A DNA stretch of 64,000 nt from an uncultured Clostridium sp. (GCA_947571115.1 CANOWW010000002.1:1-64000); one strand, 5' to 3'; counted from the first letter of the stretch, positions 1 to 9,119 are shown. Made by a program: numbers and translations. Notes: generated from the sequence alone by a model not told the origin.

Positions 1-1228
1 TTTGCTTTTTGCTTCTGTTCTTCCACCATGTTTTTATTTTATCTTTTAATTTTAGTTTTATATATTTTCAATTTTATTTTTTCTAATATTATTTTTTTAA
101 ATTGTTCTTCAAAAACAATATCATGTTTCAAATTTTAATTTTACCATATTTTTCACATTTAAATAAGTATATTATAATTTTTACATATTTATTTTATATT
201 TTTTTATTTATCTTCTCTAAAGTTATTTTTCTCATCAATATTTGTTTTGCTTTAAATTTCAATTTTTACGATCTTTTCAATATCCACACCCTATATATTT
301 TTAGATTTTATGTTTGTAATTGTTGAACTCTATTTCTTTTACTTCAGCACTAATTTTCAATAAAAATTTCTCTATTTTCTAATCTTTTTTTGTAATATTT
401 ATCTATAATTTTACTAAAATATGGTAACAAAATTTACTAATATATTTTTTATTTTTACTCTTCTATTTCAATTATTATTCAATGCAGCTTTATTATTAGC
501 TGTCTTTTAGACAATATTTGCTTCAATTTTATGTTTACTGTTTTAAGTTTTCTAAATTTTCTTCTTTCTGCGTATTTCCCATAATAATTTTTTCTTATTA
601 ATTTAATATTAACCAATTAAAACTCTCTTACTTGTCAGCATTATGTAATCTTGTGTTTTTATCATAAATCTTATGAACTTTCTCTATTTTCAAAATATTT
701 TTTATATTTTTTCGCTTTACTTTATAAGAAGTTTTGTGCTTTGAAACTTCTACTTTCCTGTCTTAATCTCTTTATTATTTTTCATATTAACTTTCTTGCA
801 TTTTTATATTACTTGAAAGACATTTTTACCTAATTTTTAACAAGAATTTGCTATCCATATATCGTTTTTTCTCGATATTCTATTTTCTCAAAAACTATAA
901 CTTTTTTTTATTTCTTATTATTTTTCTATATTTTTAATTTTTACATTTCATTTCCTTTTTTTATTCCTATATTCTTTTGATTGTTTCTATTGTTATTTTT
1001 TATTAATTTATTTTACACTAAAATGTTTTTTTAATTTTTTATTTTTTCTTTATGTTTTACTAAATATTATATTAAAAATTATTTATTTGTATTTTTAGTA
1101 ATAAATTAATTTTATATTTATTGAGTAAAAAATTAATTTAATTGATTTAATATTAAAATAAATAATATTTTAATTATTTATTATTTAAAAAATATAATTT
1201 ATTTTTAATAAAAATAAATATAAAAAAA
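1..1228. other. AT-rich stretch with no recognisable gene
   Basis: I see no supportable gene. Short frames at 102-326 and 651-833 lack a good ribosome binding site and encode only Phe/Ile/Leu/Tyr-rich low-complexity peptides, as expected from T-rich DNA. Composition is far more AT-rich than the genes to the right, with T runs up to about position 1000 and mixed A/T runs from 1040 to 1230. Confidence 0.7.
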
Positions 1229-1229
1229 T

Positions 1230-1264
1230 AATGCCTATTTATTATTAAATAATAAATAAGCATT
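1230..1264 (-). terminator. Terminator of the tRNA-Ser pair
   Basis: A long A/T hairpin (arms ATGCCTATTTATTATT and AATAATAAATAAGCAT on the plus strand) lies directly after the tRNA-Ser(GCU) 3' end and is followed, on the minus strand, by a T run. Confidence 0.75.
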
Positions 1265-1265
1265 C

Positions 1266-1357
1266 TGGCGCAAGGTGAGAGATTCGAACTCTCGCGGCCC
1301 TTAACGAACCCTAACTGTTTAGCAAACAGTCCCCTTCAGCCTCTTGGGTAACCCTGC
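1266..1357 (-). tRNA. tRNA-Ser (anticodon GCU)
   Basis: The minus strand folds into a class II tRNA. The acceptor arms GCAGGGT and ACCTTGC pair with one G-T wobble, followed by discriminator G and an encoded CCA end (plus-strand TGG at 1266-1268). The anticodon stem ACTGT/ACAGT encloses the loop TTGCTAA, giving anticodon GCT. A long variable arm, typical of tRNA-Ser, precedes the T arm with GTTCGAATC. It lies 29 bases downstream of a second tRNA-Ser and should be co-transcribed with it. Confidence 0.95.
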
Positions 1358-1386
1358 ATAAACTGAATTTATTTTTATATAAAAAA

Positions 1387-1478
1387 TGGCGGAGAGGGTG
1401 GGATTCGAACCCACGGAACGCTACAAACGCTCGCCAATTTTCAAGACTGGTGCCATAAACCAACTCGACCACCTCTCC
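1387..1478 (-). tRNA. tRNA-Ser (anticodon UGA)
   Basis: The minus strand gives acceptor arms GGAGAGG/CCTCTCC, discriminator G and an encoded CCA (plus-strand TGG at 1387-1389). The anticodon stem CCAGT/ATTGG carries the loop CTTGAAA, anticodon TGA, which reads UCN serine codons. The long variable arm is the class II signature. It is the first gene of the two-tRNA transcript. Confidence 0.95.
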
Positions 1479-1510
1479 ACGCATATTGCTTCTTCCGAAA
1501 CAACACTTAT

Positions 1511-1540
1511 ATTTTAGCACATCTTCTACCTTTTTGTCAA
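1511..1540 (-). promoter_or_regulatory. Promoter of the tRNA-Ser pair
   Basis: On the minus strand TTGACA (1535-1540) is followed after 18 bases by TAAAAT (1511-1516), which puts the transcription start about 25-30 bases before tRNA-Ser(UGA). Confidence 0.75.
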
Positions 1541-1605
1541 TAGATTTTTCGATTTTTATCAAATTATCTCACTTCCTATTCTTCCTATTATTTTACTATC
1601 TATAC

Positions 1606-1648
1606 AAAAAAGCAAAAAGCCGTCTCACAACAAGACAGCCCCTTGCTT
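1606..1648 (-). terminator. Terminator of the 101-residue unknown gene
   Basis: On the minus strand the stem GCAAGGGGCTGTCT pairs imperfectly with AGACGGCTTTTTGC around the loop TGTTGTG, followed by a T run. Confidence 0.7.
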
Positions 1649-1673
1649 CTTTCTTACCAAAAAACATTACCTG

Positions 1674-1979
1674 TTACTCTTCTTCTTTGGTAAAATCATC
1701 ATACACTGGTTCAAAATATTTGAAAAAGCACTCATAATCTAAGCATTCTGCGCTCCACTTTTCTTCTCCCTTCTTATTCTCGCGCCAAATACAGAGACCA
1801 CCATATGGTCCCTTTTTCACATAATAAATCTTTTGTTTCTTTACAAGCTCCTCCTCCAATATGGGCGCCATATCTGGTAACTCAATTTTCGACCGCACTT
1901 TAACTTCTCCTGCAGTATCTAAATGCTTCAGGAATTCAAACTTTTCGATGTTTTCTCTTATCTTTTCAGTAAAATGCAT
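1674..1979 (-). CDS. Hypothetical protein, 101 residues
   Basis: I do not recognise this protein. It is small, soluble and charged, without a signal peptide or membrane segment. The first ~60 residues look helical; the middle has aromatic and glycine residues (KKGPYGGLCIW) and the C-terminus is acidic. It stands alone as a single-gene unit: its own promoter of the conserved spacer-palindrome family lies at 2059-2087 and its own terminator at 1606-1648. GC content appears higher than that of neighbouring housekeeping genes. It resembles in layout the other small unknown units at 9.1-10.5, 35.1 and 54.2 kb, but I see no clear sequence similarity among them. Confidence 0.75.
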   Translation of the reverse strand: MHFTEKIRENIEKFEFLKHLDTAGEVKVRSKIELPDMAPILEEELVKKQKIYYVKKGPYGGLCIWRENKKGEEKWSAECLDYECFFKYFEPVYDDFTKEEE

Positions 1980-2058
1980 TATTATTGCTCCACATACTTT
2001 AAACTCTGCAATTGTGCACTCTCTTCTCTACGTCTCCTTTCCGAGTATTCCTACTTAT

Positions 2059-2087
2059 ATTATAGCATATTTTACATAAAATGTTAA
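2059..2087 (-). promoter_or_regulatory. Promoter with conserved spacer palindrome
   Basis: The minus strand reads TTAACA, a 17-base spacer containing ATTTTATGTAAAAT, then TATAAT. The spacer is nearly identical to those at 9376, 14484, 35499 and 60540. It points at the 101-residue gene. Confidence 0.85.
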
Positions 2088-2095
2088 ATTTCCCC

Positions 2096-2136
2096 CAAAA
2101 AAAACTGCTTAAAACTTATCCACAATTCAAGCAGCT
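2096..2136 (-). terminator. Terminator of the parA-parB-DUF4446 transcript
   Basis: CTGCTT (2105-2110, plus strand) pairs with AAGCAG (2129-2134), followed on the minus strand by eight T. The loop holds an exact DnaA box, TTATCCACA at 2116-2124. Confidence 0.75.
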
Positions 2137-2145
2137 CTTTTTTCA

Positions 2146-2631
2146 CTATTTCCTATTTTTCGCCATAAAATTCTTTGTCTGTTCCGCAATCTCCAACGCA
2201 TATTCTTCCTCCTGCGCCAACTGATACGTCGATTTCTTATTTTTAATCGGTTTTGCATAAATATTGGAACTCTCCGAACCATACAAACCATTCAAAACAA
2301 CGCCGTTATCATTCCCGTCCAGCAACGCCACCGCAAAACTCAAATCGCTTCCCACATCTTTAAACGCATTATAACGCACCAAACCGACCTTCTGAATGCA
2401 TGAAGCCAAATCTTGGTCAAGCTTCGTATAATAATGCTTAATCTCCAAATTATCCTTTTTAATGTCCTCAACCCCCGCAATGTATTCGCGTAGCAAGCCA
2501 TCCAGATTATTCCCATTTCCCAGCCTTTTCATAAAAGAAATGTATTTCCTCTGCATCAGTACCAGCAACACTGTTTCCACAATCACAGCAATCAACAACA
2601 CAATTAAAATAATCTCATTCACATTTTCCAT
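2146..2631 (-). CDS. DUF4446 family membrane-anchored protein
   Basis: This 161-residue protein has one N-terminal membrane helix (about residues 7-26), a charged linker, and a soluble domain containing VRYNAFKDVGSDLSFAVALL, the hallmark of DUF4446. That family is typically encoded next to parAB in Clostridia; its function is unknown. It follows parB by 45 bases and probably shares its transcript. Unusually, an exact DnaA box (2635-2643) lies between the ribosome binding site AAAGGA and the start codon. Confidence 0.85.
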   Translation of the reverse strand: MENVNEIILIVLLIAVIVETVLLVLMQRKYISFMKRLGNGNNLDGLLREYIAGVEDIKKDNLEIKHYYTKLDQDLASCIQKVGLVRYNAFKDVGSDLSFAVALLDGNDNGVVLNGLYGSESSNIYAKPIKNKKSTYQLAQEEEYALEIAEQTKNFMAKNRK

Positions 2632-2676
2632 TATTTATCCACATCCTTTTCCACATATTATGAACAATTTTGTGCA

Positions 2677-3531
2677 TTATTTAATCAGCTCCAAAATTCT
2701 TTCCAAATCATCATTTGAATTATATTGAATAATGATTTTTCCCTTTTTCGCCCCCGCATCCAACTTTACTTTGGTTCCAAAAAATCCCTGAAAGGTATTC
2801 TCAATGTCCTGATAAATCGGTGTATAGCGATTATCCTTCTTTGGCACCTTCTTCACATTTCGCATCTTGCGCTCCGCCTCTCTTACGGAATCCCCAGCCT
2901 CAATGATATACAACGCCATCTGGTACTGCTTTTCCGGATCATCCACAGACATCAGCGACTTACAATGCCCTTCCGTTAGTTTACCCTCTAACGCTAAATT
3001 TAATACACGTTCGTCCAAATTTAAAATACGAACCGTATTCGCAATACTGCTCCTGCTTTTCCCCAAAATATCCGCCACTTTTTGCTGCGTCAAATCGTAC
3101 TCCTCCATCAACTGCTTAATTCCTCGCGCCTTCTCAATTGGGTTCAAATCCTCCCTTTGAATATTCTCAATCAATGAAATTTCCTGATTACGCTTATCGT
3201 CATCTTCCCTAATAATTACCGGAATCTCGTCCAAGCCCGCCTTCTTTGAAGCACGCCAGCGCCTTTCTCCTGCAATAATTTCGTAATATTTCGGTTTCTT
3301 ACTCACAATAATCGGCTGAATTACGCCATATTCCTTAATCGAACTTGCCAATTCCTCAATCGACTCCTCATCGAAAATCTTTCTCGCCTGATTGATATTT
3401 GGTTCAACTTCATTAATCTTTAGCTTCACAATCCCATTATCCACAGCTTGTGGATAAGTCTGTGTATTTTCTTCCACAGGTACTGAAAACAACGCTTCTA
3501 GACCTTTTCCTAATCCCGTTTTCTTAGCCAT
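2677..3531 (-). CDS. parB: Chromosome partitioning protein ParB (Spo0J)
   Basis: ParB is the CTPase clamp that loads at parS and recruits condensin for origin segregation. This 284-residue protein has the N-terminal KKTGLGKGLEALF motif, the ParB/Sulfiredoxin CTP-binding fold with GERRWRASKKAGLDEIPVI (about residues 92-110), the following helix region (NPIEKARGIKQLM), a helix-turn-helix that recognises parS (LTQQKVADILGKSRSSIANT) and a C-terminal dimerisation region. Length is normal. It is 15 bases downstream of parA in one operon. Two exact DnaA boxes (3437 and 3449) lie inside its 5' coding part. Confidence 0.97.
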   Translation of the reverse strand: MAKKTGLGKGLEALFSVPVEENTQTYPQAVDNGIVKLKINEVEPNINQARKIFDEESIEELASSIKEYGVIQPIIVSKKPKYYEIIAGERRWRASKKAGLDEIPVIIREDDDKRNQEISLIENIQREDLNPIEKARGIKQLMEEYDLTQQKVADILGKSRSSIANTVRILNLDERVLNLALEGKLTEGHCKSLMSVDDPEKQYQMALYIIEAGDSVREAERKMRNVKKVPKKDNRYTPIYQDIENTFQGFFGTKVKLDAGAKKGKIIIQYNSNDDLERILELIK

Positions 3532-3546
3532 TTTATATCATCCTTT

Positions 3547-4329
3547 CTATTCTTCTTCTTTTTCACGCTCTGCTTCTGCTTTCAAAAGCTCTTTCGTCAG
3601 CTTATCATAGCATCGCGCCCCTTTTGACTTCTCATCATATAGAATAATCGGCATCCCATAACTTGGCGCCTCGCTCAGCTTAATATTCCTAGGGATTACC
3701 GTCTTATACACCTTATCCCCAAAATATTTCTTCACTTCCTTCACCACTTCATTTGAAAGGTTTGTCCTCATATCATACATCGTCAAAACCGCCCCTTCAA
3801 TCTCCAAACCCTTATTCAAATGCTTTTTCACAAGATTAATCGTATTGAGCAACTGCCCCAAGCCTTCTAGCGCAAAATATTCACACTGCACAGGAATTAA
3901 AACAGAATTCGCTGCTGTAAAAGCGTTCAAAGTCACTAATCCCAAGGATGGCGGGCAATCAATCAAAATAAAATCATACTCTTCTTTGACTTCTTCCAAT
4001 GCAGCCTTCATGCGCTGTTCCCTTGACATTTGATTAACCAATTCCACCTCAGCCCCCGCCAAATTCACATTAGCAGGACATATTTTCAAGGTTTTTACGC
4101 AAGTATCTTGTAATGTTTGTTTTATGTCAACATCATTAATCAAAACATCATATAATGAATATTCGCCGTCTTTTTCAATGCCAAGCCCACTTGTCGCATT
4201 TCCCTGTGGGTCGCAGTCAATCAGCATGACTTTTTTCCCTTTTTTTGCAAGAATAGAACCCACATTCACTGCGGTTGTAGTCTTTCCGACACCCCCTTTT
4301 TGATTTGCAATTGCGATAATTCTGCTCAT
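3547..4329 (-). CDS. parA: Chromosome partitioning ATPase ParA (Soj)
   Basis: This is a deviant-Walker P-loop ATPase that works with ParB in origin segregation and, in Bacillus, modulates DnaA. The protein (260 residues) opens with the signature QKGGVGKTTT (the deviant Walker A), followed by LIDCDPQGN (Walker A') and DFILIDCPPSLG (Walker B). An upstream GTG at 4338 is in frame, but GGAG lies eight bases before the ATG at 4329, so the ATG is preferred. It is first in the parA-parB-DUF4446 unit. Confidence 0.97.
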   Translation of the reverse strand: MSRIIAIANQKGGVGKTTTAVNVGSILAKKGKKVMLIDCDPQGNATSGLGIEKDGEYSLYDVLINDVDIKQTLQDTCVKTLKICPANVNLAGAEVELVNQMSREQRMKAALEEVKEEYDFILIDCPPSLGLVTLNAFTAANSVLIPVQCEYFALEGLGQLLNTINLVKKHLNKGLEIEGAVLTMYDMRTNLSNEVVKEVKKYFGDKVYKTVIPRNIKLSEAPSYGMPIILYDEKSKGARCYDKLTKELLKAEAEREKEEE

Positions 4330-4429
4330 CCTTCTCACTCCTTTTTACTATCATATAAAATTTTTGAATAGATGTCAATAAAATTACAACATTTTTTCCA
4401 TTTTTACACAAAAAAACAATTTTTATAAA

Positions 4430-4542
4430 TGTCTATTGTTATATTTTTTCATTTTCCCCATTTAAGAAAATGTAAATCGCTTTTCGCTCAAACATTTTCT
4501 AAAATGGTCCCCACAAATCATTACAAAATATAACAACAGACA
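4430..4542 (-). repeat. Intergenic hairpin element, copy 1
   Basis: The outer arms TGTCTATTGTTATATTTT (4430-4447) and AAAATATAACAACAGACA (4525-4542) pair at 17 of 18 positions. Read on the minus strand, the inside holds GTGGGGACC, then a second stem (ATTTTAGAAAATGT with ACATTTTCTTAAAT), then TGGGGA. The same order of motifs with different arm sequences is seen at 7376-7490. Confidence 0.75.
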
Positions 4543-4561
4543 TCTTCCGTATTTGGTAAAA

Positions 4562-4597
4562 ACAAAAAAGAGCAACTCACTATTTGCCCTTTTGCCA
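4562..4597 (-). terminator. Terminator of rsmG
   Basis: Directly after the rsmG stop codon, the minus strand shows AAAAGGGCAA pairing imperfectly with TTGCTCTTTT, followed by T residues. Confidence 0.6.
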
Positions 4598-5317
4598 TTA
4601 TTGAATTGGCTCTTTTGCAGGTTTCCCTTGCCCTCGCGGATATTTTTCTTCCGTTTTCTTAATCTTCTTAATCACAATCACATTTCTTTCAAACTCATTA
4701 TTAATACACATTTTTTCCACATTTTCAATTTCTCCGCCCAATTTTAAAATCGCTGTTTTCGCCTCCAAAATCTCTTGCTCCGCATTTGGGCCCTTCATAC
4801 AAATCGCCCTTCCGCCTATTTCCGTAAAAGGCAACATATATTCCACAATTGTGGATAACTTAGAAACAGCTCTTGTCACAACAACGCCAAATTGCTCTCT
4901 ATAACTGCAATTTCGTGCCAAATCTTCTGCGCGAATATGTAATGCTTCAATTGTGGATAACCCTAATTTCTCAATAATATCATTTACAACTGTCACTTTC
5001 TTATTCACAGAATCAATCAATGTAAATTCTTTCTCTGGATAATATATTTTAAGAGGAATCCCAGGAAAACCTCCCCCAGTTCCAATATCTAATACATTTT
5101 TGGCATCTCCCAACAAATCCCCTATTAGCAATGAATCCATAAAATGTTTCACGATAAACTCTTTCTCATCCTTAATTGCTGTCACATTAATTTTCTCATT
5201 CCATTCCAAAATCAAATTCATAAAGCAAAATAATAATTCTGCTTTTTCTTTATTAAATTTTATACCATTTTTCTGGCAATTTCCCTCAAAAATTCCTAGA
5301 AATTCTCTTAAATCCAT
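4598..5317 (-). CDS. rsmG: 16S rRNA (guanine-527-N7)-methyltransferase RsmG (GidB)
   Basis: RsmG methylates G527 of 16S rRNA using S-adenosylmethionine; its loss gives low-level streptomycin resistance in several bacteria. The 239-residue protein shows the SAM-binding loop VLDIGTGGGFPGIPLKI, the acidic FTLIDSVNKK and the family segment VVTRAVSKL. An in-frame ATG at 5335 exists, but AGGAG is placed seven bases before the ATG at 5317. It sits between mnmG and parA, as in Bacillus. Two exact DnaA boxes (4850 and 4952) fall in the coding sequence. Confidence 0.96.
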   Translation of the reverse strand: MDLREFLGIFEGNCQKNGIKFNKEKAELLFCFMNLILEWNEKINVTAIKDEKEFIVKHFMDSLLIGDLLGDAKNVLDIGTGGGFPGIPLKIYYPEKEFTLIDSVNKKVTVVNDIIEKLGLSTIEALHIRAEDLARNCSYREQFGVVVTRAVSKLSTIVEYMLPFTEIGGRAICMKGPNAEQEILEAKTAILKLGGEIENVEKMCINNEFERNVIVIKKIKKTEEKYPRGQGKPAKEPIQ

Positions 5318-5337
5318 CGCTTTTCTCCTATCCATAT

Positions 5338-5396
5338 AATATGAAATTTATGAATTTTAGAACGGGGATAACGGAAAACTTCATAAATTTCATATT
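5338..5396 (+). repeat. Intergenic hairpin element, copy 3 (short form)
   Basis: Perfect 17-bp arms (AATATGAAATTTATGAA at 5338-5354 and its complement at 5380-5396) enclose TTTTAGAACGGGGATAACGG. The core matches the right half of the element at 7376-7490, while the GTGGGGACC motif and the inner stem are missing. It fills the mnmG-rsmG gap and touches the mnmG stop codon. Confidence 0.65.
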
Positions 5397-7277
5397 TTAA
5401 TGTTTGTTATATTTTAACTGCTCTAAATAAATTAATAGTACCGAAATATCCGCCGGCGACACCCCCGATATTCTCGACGCCTGCCCAATCGAATAAGGCT
5501 TGATTTTGTTCAATTTCTGCCTTGCCTCCAATCTCAATCCCTTAATTTCTTCATAATCAATACCTTCAGGCAACACTTTTGCTTCCATTTTCTTAAAACT
5601 TTCCACCTGCTTTTTTTGCATCTCAATATAACCTTCGTATTTTACCATAATCTCAACTTCTTCCCAAACTTGTCGCTCCAAATCTGGTCGATTTACATCA
5701 ATTTCTTTCAAACTTTCATACGTCAACTCCGTCCTTTTCAACAAATCAGACATTTTTGTTCCAGTCGAAATCGGAGCTGTTCCACGTGTAACAAGAACAC
5801 GATTATTTTCCTCATTTGGCTTGATACTCGTGCTTTTCAGGCGTTCCACTTCAGCCTCAATTTTTGCTTTCTTCTTCAAAAAATTCGCATATCTCTCCTT
5901 AGAAATCAGCCCAACTTCATGACCAATTTCCATCAATCTCAAATCCGCATTATCTTGCCTCAACAGTAACCTATATTCTGCCCTAGAAGTCATCATTCGA
6001 TACGGTTCCATTGTGCTTTTCGTCACAATATCATCAATCAAAACCCCAATATATGCCTGTGAACGGTCCAAAATAACCGGCGGCTTCCCTTTCAATTTCT
6101 GCGCACAATTAATTCCTGCCATAATTCCTTGCGCCGCTGCCTCCTCATAACCAGAAGTTCCGTTAATTTGTCCTGCAAAAAACATGCCACTTATCTTCTT
6201 CAATTCCAACGAACTTTTCAACTGTGAAGGTTCAATGCAATCATACTCAATCGCATAGGCTGGCCTCGTAAACTCGGCATTTTCCAAGCCCGGAAGTGTA
6301 CGATACATCGCAATTTGCACATCTTCTGGAAGCGACGAACTCATTCCTTGAATGTACATTTCATCTGTATCCTTGCCAATTGGTTCCACAAAAATTTGGT
6401 GCCTTTCCTTATCCGCAAAACGCACCACTTTATCTTCTATCGAAGGACAATATCGCGGTCCTGTCCCTTCAATCATGCCCGCATACAATGGCGACCTATG
6501 CAAATTCTGTCGAATAATGTCATGCGTTCTCTCATTCGTATAAGTTAGCCAACAAGGAATTTGTTCCACGTCTGACAATTCATCCTCAAACGAAAATGGA
6601 ACAATGTCTGTATCTCCTTCTTGTATTTCCATTTTTGAAAAATCAATACTTTTTTTGTTAATTCTAGCAGGCGTTCCTGTCTTAAATCGCTGTATTTCAA
6701 TCCCTAATTTTTTCAAACATTCCGACAATTGATTGGCTGGAAATACGCCATCTGGGCCACTTTCAAAGGAATTTTCTCCAATAAATATTTTTCCTTTTAA
6801 ATACGTCCCTGTCGCAAAAATCACGCAATCCACCTCATATTCAGCTCCCAAATTTGTAACAACTGATTTTACTTTATTATCTTCAACTTTTACTTCCACA
6901 ATCTCAGCTTGTTTCAAATACAAATTTTCTTGCTGTTCTAACGTATGTTTCATTTCCATTTGATATCTTTTGCGATCCGCCTGCGCCCTCAAAGCATGAA
7001 CAGCAGGCCCTTTAGAAGTATTTAACATACGCAATTGAATCAATGTTTTATCAATATTTTTTCCCATTTCTCCACCAAGACTATCAATTTCACGCACTAA
7101 ATGTCCCTTTGAAGAACCGCCTATATGCGGATTACATGGCATATTCGCAACACATTCCAAACTAATTGAAAAAATCAATGTTTTCATTCCCAATCTTGCT
7201 GCAGCAAGCGCCGCCTCACAACCAGCATGTCCCGCGCCAATCACGGCCACATCATATTTTCCAGCCTGATACCCCAT
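5397..7277 (-). CDS. mnmG: tRNA uridine-34 5-carboxymethylaminomethyl synthesis enzyme MnmG (GidA)
   Basis: MnmG is the FAD-dependent partner of MnmE that installs cmnm5U at the wobble position of certain tRNAs. The 626-residue protein has the N-terminal FAD-binding [17 protein letters not shown] (about residues 11-27), the family motifs [20 protein letters not shown] and [13 protein letters not shown], and the C-terminal helical domain ending near [20 protein letters not shown]. Length is standard. A ribosome binding site AAGGAG precedes the ATG. A perfect parS-like site lies inside the gene (5778-5793). Confidence 0.97.
   Translation of the reverse strand: MGYQAGKYDVAVIGAGHAGCEAALAAARLGMKTLIFSISLECVANMPCNPHIGGSSKGHLVREIDSLGGEMGKNIDKTLIQLRMLNTSKGPAVHALRAQADRKRYQMEMKHTLEQQENLYLKQAEIVEVKVEDNKVKSVVTNLGAEYEVDCVIFATGTYLKGKIFIGENSFESGPDGVFPANQLSECLKKLGIEIQRFKTGTPARINKKSIDFSKMEIQEGDTDIVPFSFEDELSDVEQIPCWLTYTNERTHDIIRQNLHRSPLYAGMIEGTGPRYCPSIEDKVVRFADKERHQIFVEPIGKDTDEMYIQGMSSSLPEDVQIAMYRTLPGLENAEFTRPAYAIEYDCIEPSQLKSSLELKKISGMFFAGQINGTSGYEEAAAQGIMAGINCAQKLKGKPPVILDRSQAYIGVLIDDIVTKSTMEPYRMMTSRAEYRLLLRQDNADLRLMEIGHEVGLISKERYANFLKKKAKIEAEVERLKSTSIKPNEENNRVLVTRGTAPISTGTKMSDLLKRTELTYESLKEIDVNRPDLERQVWEEVEIMVKYEGYIEMQKKQVESFKKMEAKVLPEGIDYEEIKGLRLEARQKLNKIKPYSIGQASRISGVSPADISVLLIYLEQLKYNKH
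5778..5793. promoter_or_regulatory. parS: parS centromere site
   Basis: TGTTCCACGTGTAACA fits the ParB target consensus TGTTNCACGTGNAACA at every fixed position. It lies within mnmG, about 9 kb from oriC, where parS sites are expected in Bacillota. Confidence 0.85.
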
Positions 7278-7375
7278 TTCATACTCCTTTATTCTACATT
7301 ATTTTACAAATTTCGACACATTTTGACTTATTTAGACCAAAAACGTCATATTTTAAGTTTTATTATTCTAAATAA

Positions 7376-7490
7376 TTTGAAATATATAACTTTTAAGTGA
7401 ATTGTGGGGACCGTTCAAAATTTCTCAAAACTTGAAGAGTTTTGCCAGAAATTTTAGAATGGGGATACGCAAAAAGTTATATATTTCAAA
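7376..7490 (+). repeat. Intergenic hairpin element, copy 2
   Basis: Perfect 19-bp arms (TTTGAAATATATAACTTTT at 7376-7394; complement at 7472-7490) enclose GTGAATTGTGGGGACC, an inner stem (TTCAAAATTTCT with AGAAATTTTAGAA) whose loop carries CAAAACT/AGTTTTG, and TGGGGATA before the right arm. The motif order equals that of copy 1 on the other strand, although neither pair of arms is similar. Confidence 0.8.
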
Positions 7491-7521
7491 ATTATGCTTA
7501 AATTTAAAACATTTTATTATG

Positions 7522-7550
7522 TAGTTAATATTTTTTACAAAAATATTAAC
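7522..7550 (-). repeat. Inverted repeat GTTAATATTTTT, possible mnmE terminator
   Basis: GTTAATATTTTT (7524-7535) pairs perfectly with AAAAATATTAAC (7539-7550) 39 bases after the mnmE stop. The same arm sequence recurs at 39900-39929 in front of the TetR gene. Confidence 0.55.
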
Positions 7551-7588
7551 AAAGTTATCTGTAATTCGCTTCGCTCAAACATCTAACT

Positions 7589-8947
7589 TTATTTTCCTAG
7601 GCAAAATTTCGCAAAAATCTCATTAATAACATCTTCTGTAACGCTCTCCCCCGTAATCTTTCCAACTTCCTCAATAATCTCCTTCAAATACGAAGAAATA
7701 ATGTCAATTGGCAGATTATGAGCCATAATCTCTTGCGCTTTCTTCACACAATCGTGACTATTACGAATCAAACTTTTGTGACGCTGATTACTCACAATTA
7801 ATTCGCCATCCACCGCAATTTCACTCAGTTTCAAGGTATCCGAAATTGCCTTATATAAGTTATCCACACCCCATTTATTTTTTGCAGAAATTTCGACAAT
7901 TTTCTTGCCCAACCTCTCTATCTCCGCCATATCAATACGTTTTTCCAAATCCATTTTATTAAGCAAAATAATCGCATTTTTATCTTTGACTAAATCCAAA
8001 ATTTTGCCATCTTCCTCATCCATCTCTTGAGAAGCATCCAAAATCACAAGCGCAATATCGCTATCTTGCAACATTCTCAACGACTTTTCCACACCAATTT
8101 TCTCAACTTCATCCTTCGCATTACGAATACCCGCCGTATCAATTATTTTCAAAGGCACACCGTCAACATTAGCAAATTCCTCAATCGTATCTCTCGTCGT
8201 CCCCTCAATATCTGTCACAATCGCGCGTTCTTCATTCAAAATCAAATTTAGCAACGACGATTTCCCAGCGTTCGGCTTCCCTATTATAGCGACTTTCACG
8301 CCCTCACGCAAAATTTTGCCATTTAAGAAGCTTTTTTCGAGATTGCCTAGTAATTTATCGATTTTTTTCAAAACGTCGCTTATTTTAGCTCCTGTGACTT
8401 CCTCCACGTCATACTCCGGATAATCAATGGTTACCTCGATATCAGCAAGCAGAGAAACCACTTCTTTTCGGATTTCCCTTAATTTTTGTGACAAATTTCC
8501 CTCCAATTGGTCCATTGCCACCTTGCTTTCCTTCTCCGTTTTAGAATGAATCACATCAATCACAGCTTCTGCTTGCGACAAATCCATTCTGCCATTCAAA
8601 AAAGCTCTTTTCGTAAATTCCCCCGGTTCGGCCAAAACTGCACCATTTTTCAAGCAAAGCTCCAAAATTTGGTTCATAACCACAATGCCACCATGGGAAT
8701 TAATTTCGCACATATTTTCTGTTGTATAACTTTTGGGTGCCATAAAAAAGGAAACGAGCACCTCGTCCACAATTTTACCAGAGTTATCCACAATTTTGCC
8801 ATATTTTAGTGTATAACTTTTCGGCTTCGTTTTATTTTTTGGCACAAAAAAACAATTTAAGATGTCAAAACAATCCTCCCCACTCATTCGTATAATGCCA
8901 ATTCCGCCAATTCCGGGCGAAGTCGCTATCGCGGCAATGGTACTCAT
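7589..8947 (-). CDS. mnmE: tRNA modification GTPase MnmE (TrmE)
   Basis: MnmE is the GTP-hydrolysing, tetrahydrofolate-binding partner of MnmG in wobble-uridine modification. The 452-residue protein has the N-terminal folate domain (AIATSPGIGGIGIIRMSG), a helical domain, an inserted G domain with GKPNAGKSSLLN (G1), DTAGIR (G3) and LNKMD (G4), and ends with the conserved FCLGK, whose Cys is a family hallmark. AAAGGAG precedes the ATG. In many relatives jag is directly upstream; here four small unknown genes intervene. Two exact DnaA boxes (7860 and 8784) fall in the coding sequence. Confidence 0.97.
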   Translation of the reverse strand: MSTIAAIATSPGIGGIGIIRMSGEDCFDILNCFFVPKNKTKPKSYTLKYGKIVDNSGKIVDEVLVSFFMAPKSYTTENMCEINSHGGIVVMNQILELCLKNGAVLAEPGEFTKRAFLNGRMDLSQAEAVIDVIHSKTEKESKVAMDQLEGNLSQKLREIRKEVVSLLADIEVTIDYPEYDVEEVTGAKISDVLKKIDKLLGNLEKSFLNGKILREGVKVAIIGKPNAGKSSLLNLILNEERAIVTDIEGTTRDTIEEFANVDGVPLKIIDTAGIRNAKDEVEKIGVEKSLRMLQDSDIALVILDASQEMDEEDGKILDLVKDKNAIILLNKMDLEKRIDMAEIERLGKKIVEISAKNKWGVDNLYKAISDTLKLSEIAVDGELIVSNQRHKSLIRNSHDCVKKAQEIMAHNLPIDIISSYLKEIIEEVGKITGESVTEDVINEIFAKFCLGK

Positions 8948-9048
8948 AATCCTCTCCTTTTATCTTATTTCACATTTAAATTATATCACAGTAAACTACG
9001 CCACGCAAGCCCAAAAATAGCTTTTTTTATATTTTTATCCACAGAAAA

Positions 9049-9079
9049 TGTCCCCTCACTTTTCACAAGCTTGGGGACA
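9049..9079 (-). terminator. Terminator of the 70-residue unknown gene
   Basis: TGTCCCC (9049-9055) pairs with GGGGACA (9073-9079), followed on the minus strand by TTTTC and then an exact DnaA box at 9035-9043. Confidence 0.7.
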
Positions 9080-9119
9080 CAAAAGATAAGTTCTTTAGAA
9101 AAAAACAGAAATTAGAATT

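Larger units (their letters stand above)
7278..7588. other. Gene-free gap between mnmE and mnmG
   Basis: This 311-base gap holds no gene. It contains the hairpin element at 7376-7490, a 12-bp inverted repeat at 7524-7550, and the region in front of mnmG where its promoter should lie; I cannot pick a convincing promoter by eye. Confidence 0.6.

Noticed and set aside
102-833. Open frames at 102-326 and 651-833
   Set aside because: Low-complexity Phe/Ile/Leu/Tyr translation of T-rich DNA, no ribosome binding site, no promoter; treated as non-coding.
1311-1562. 83-residue minus-strand frame across both tRNA genes
   Set aside because: It is the translation of the two tRNA-Ser genes and their spacer.
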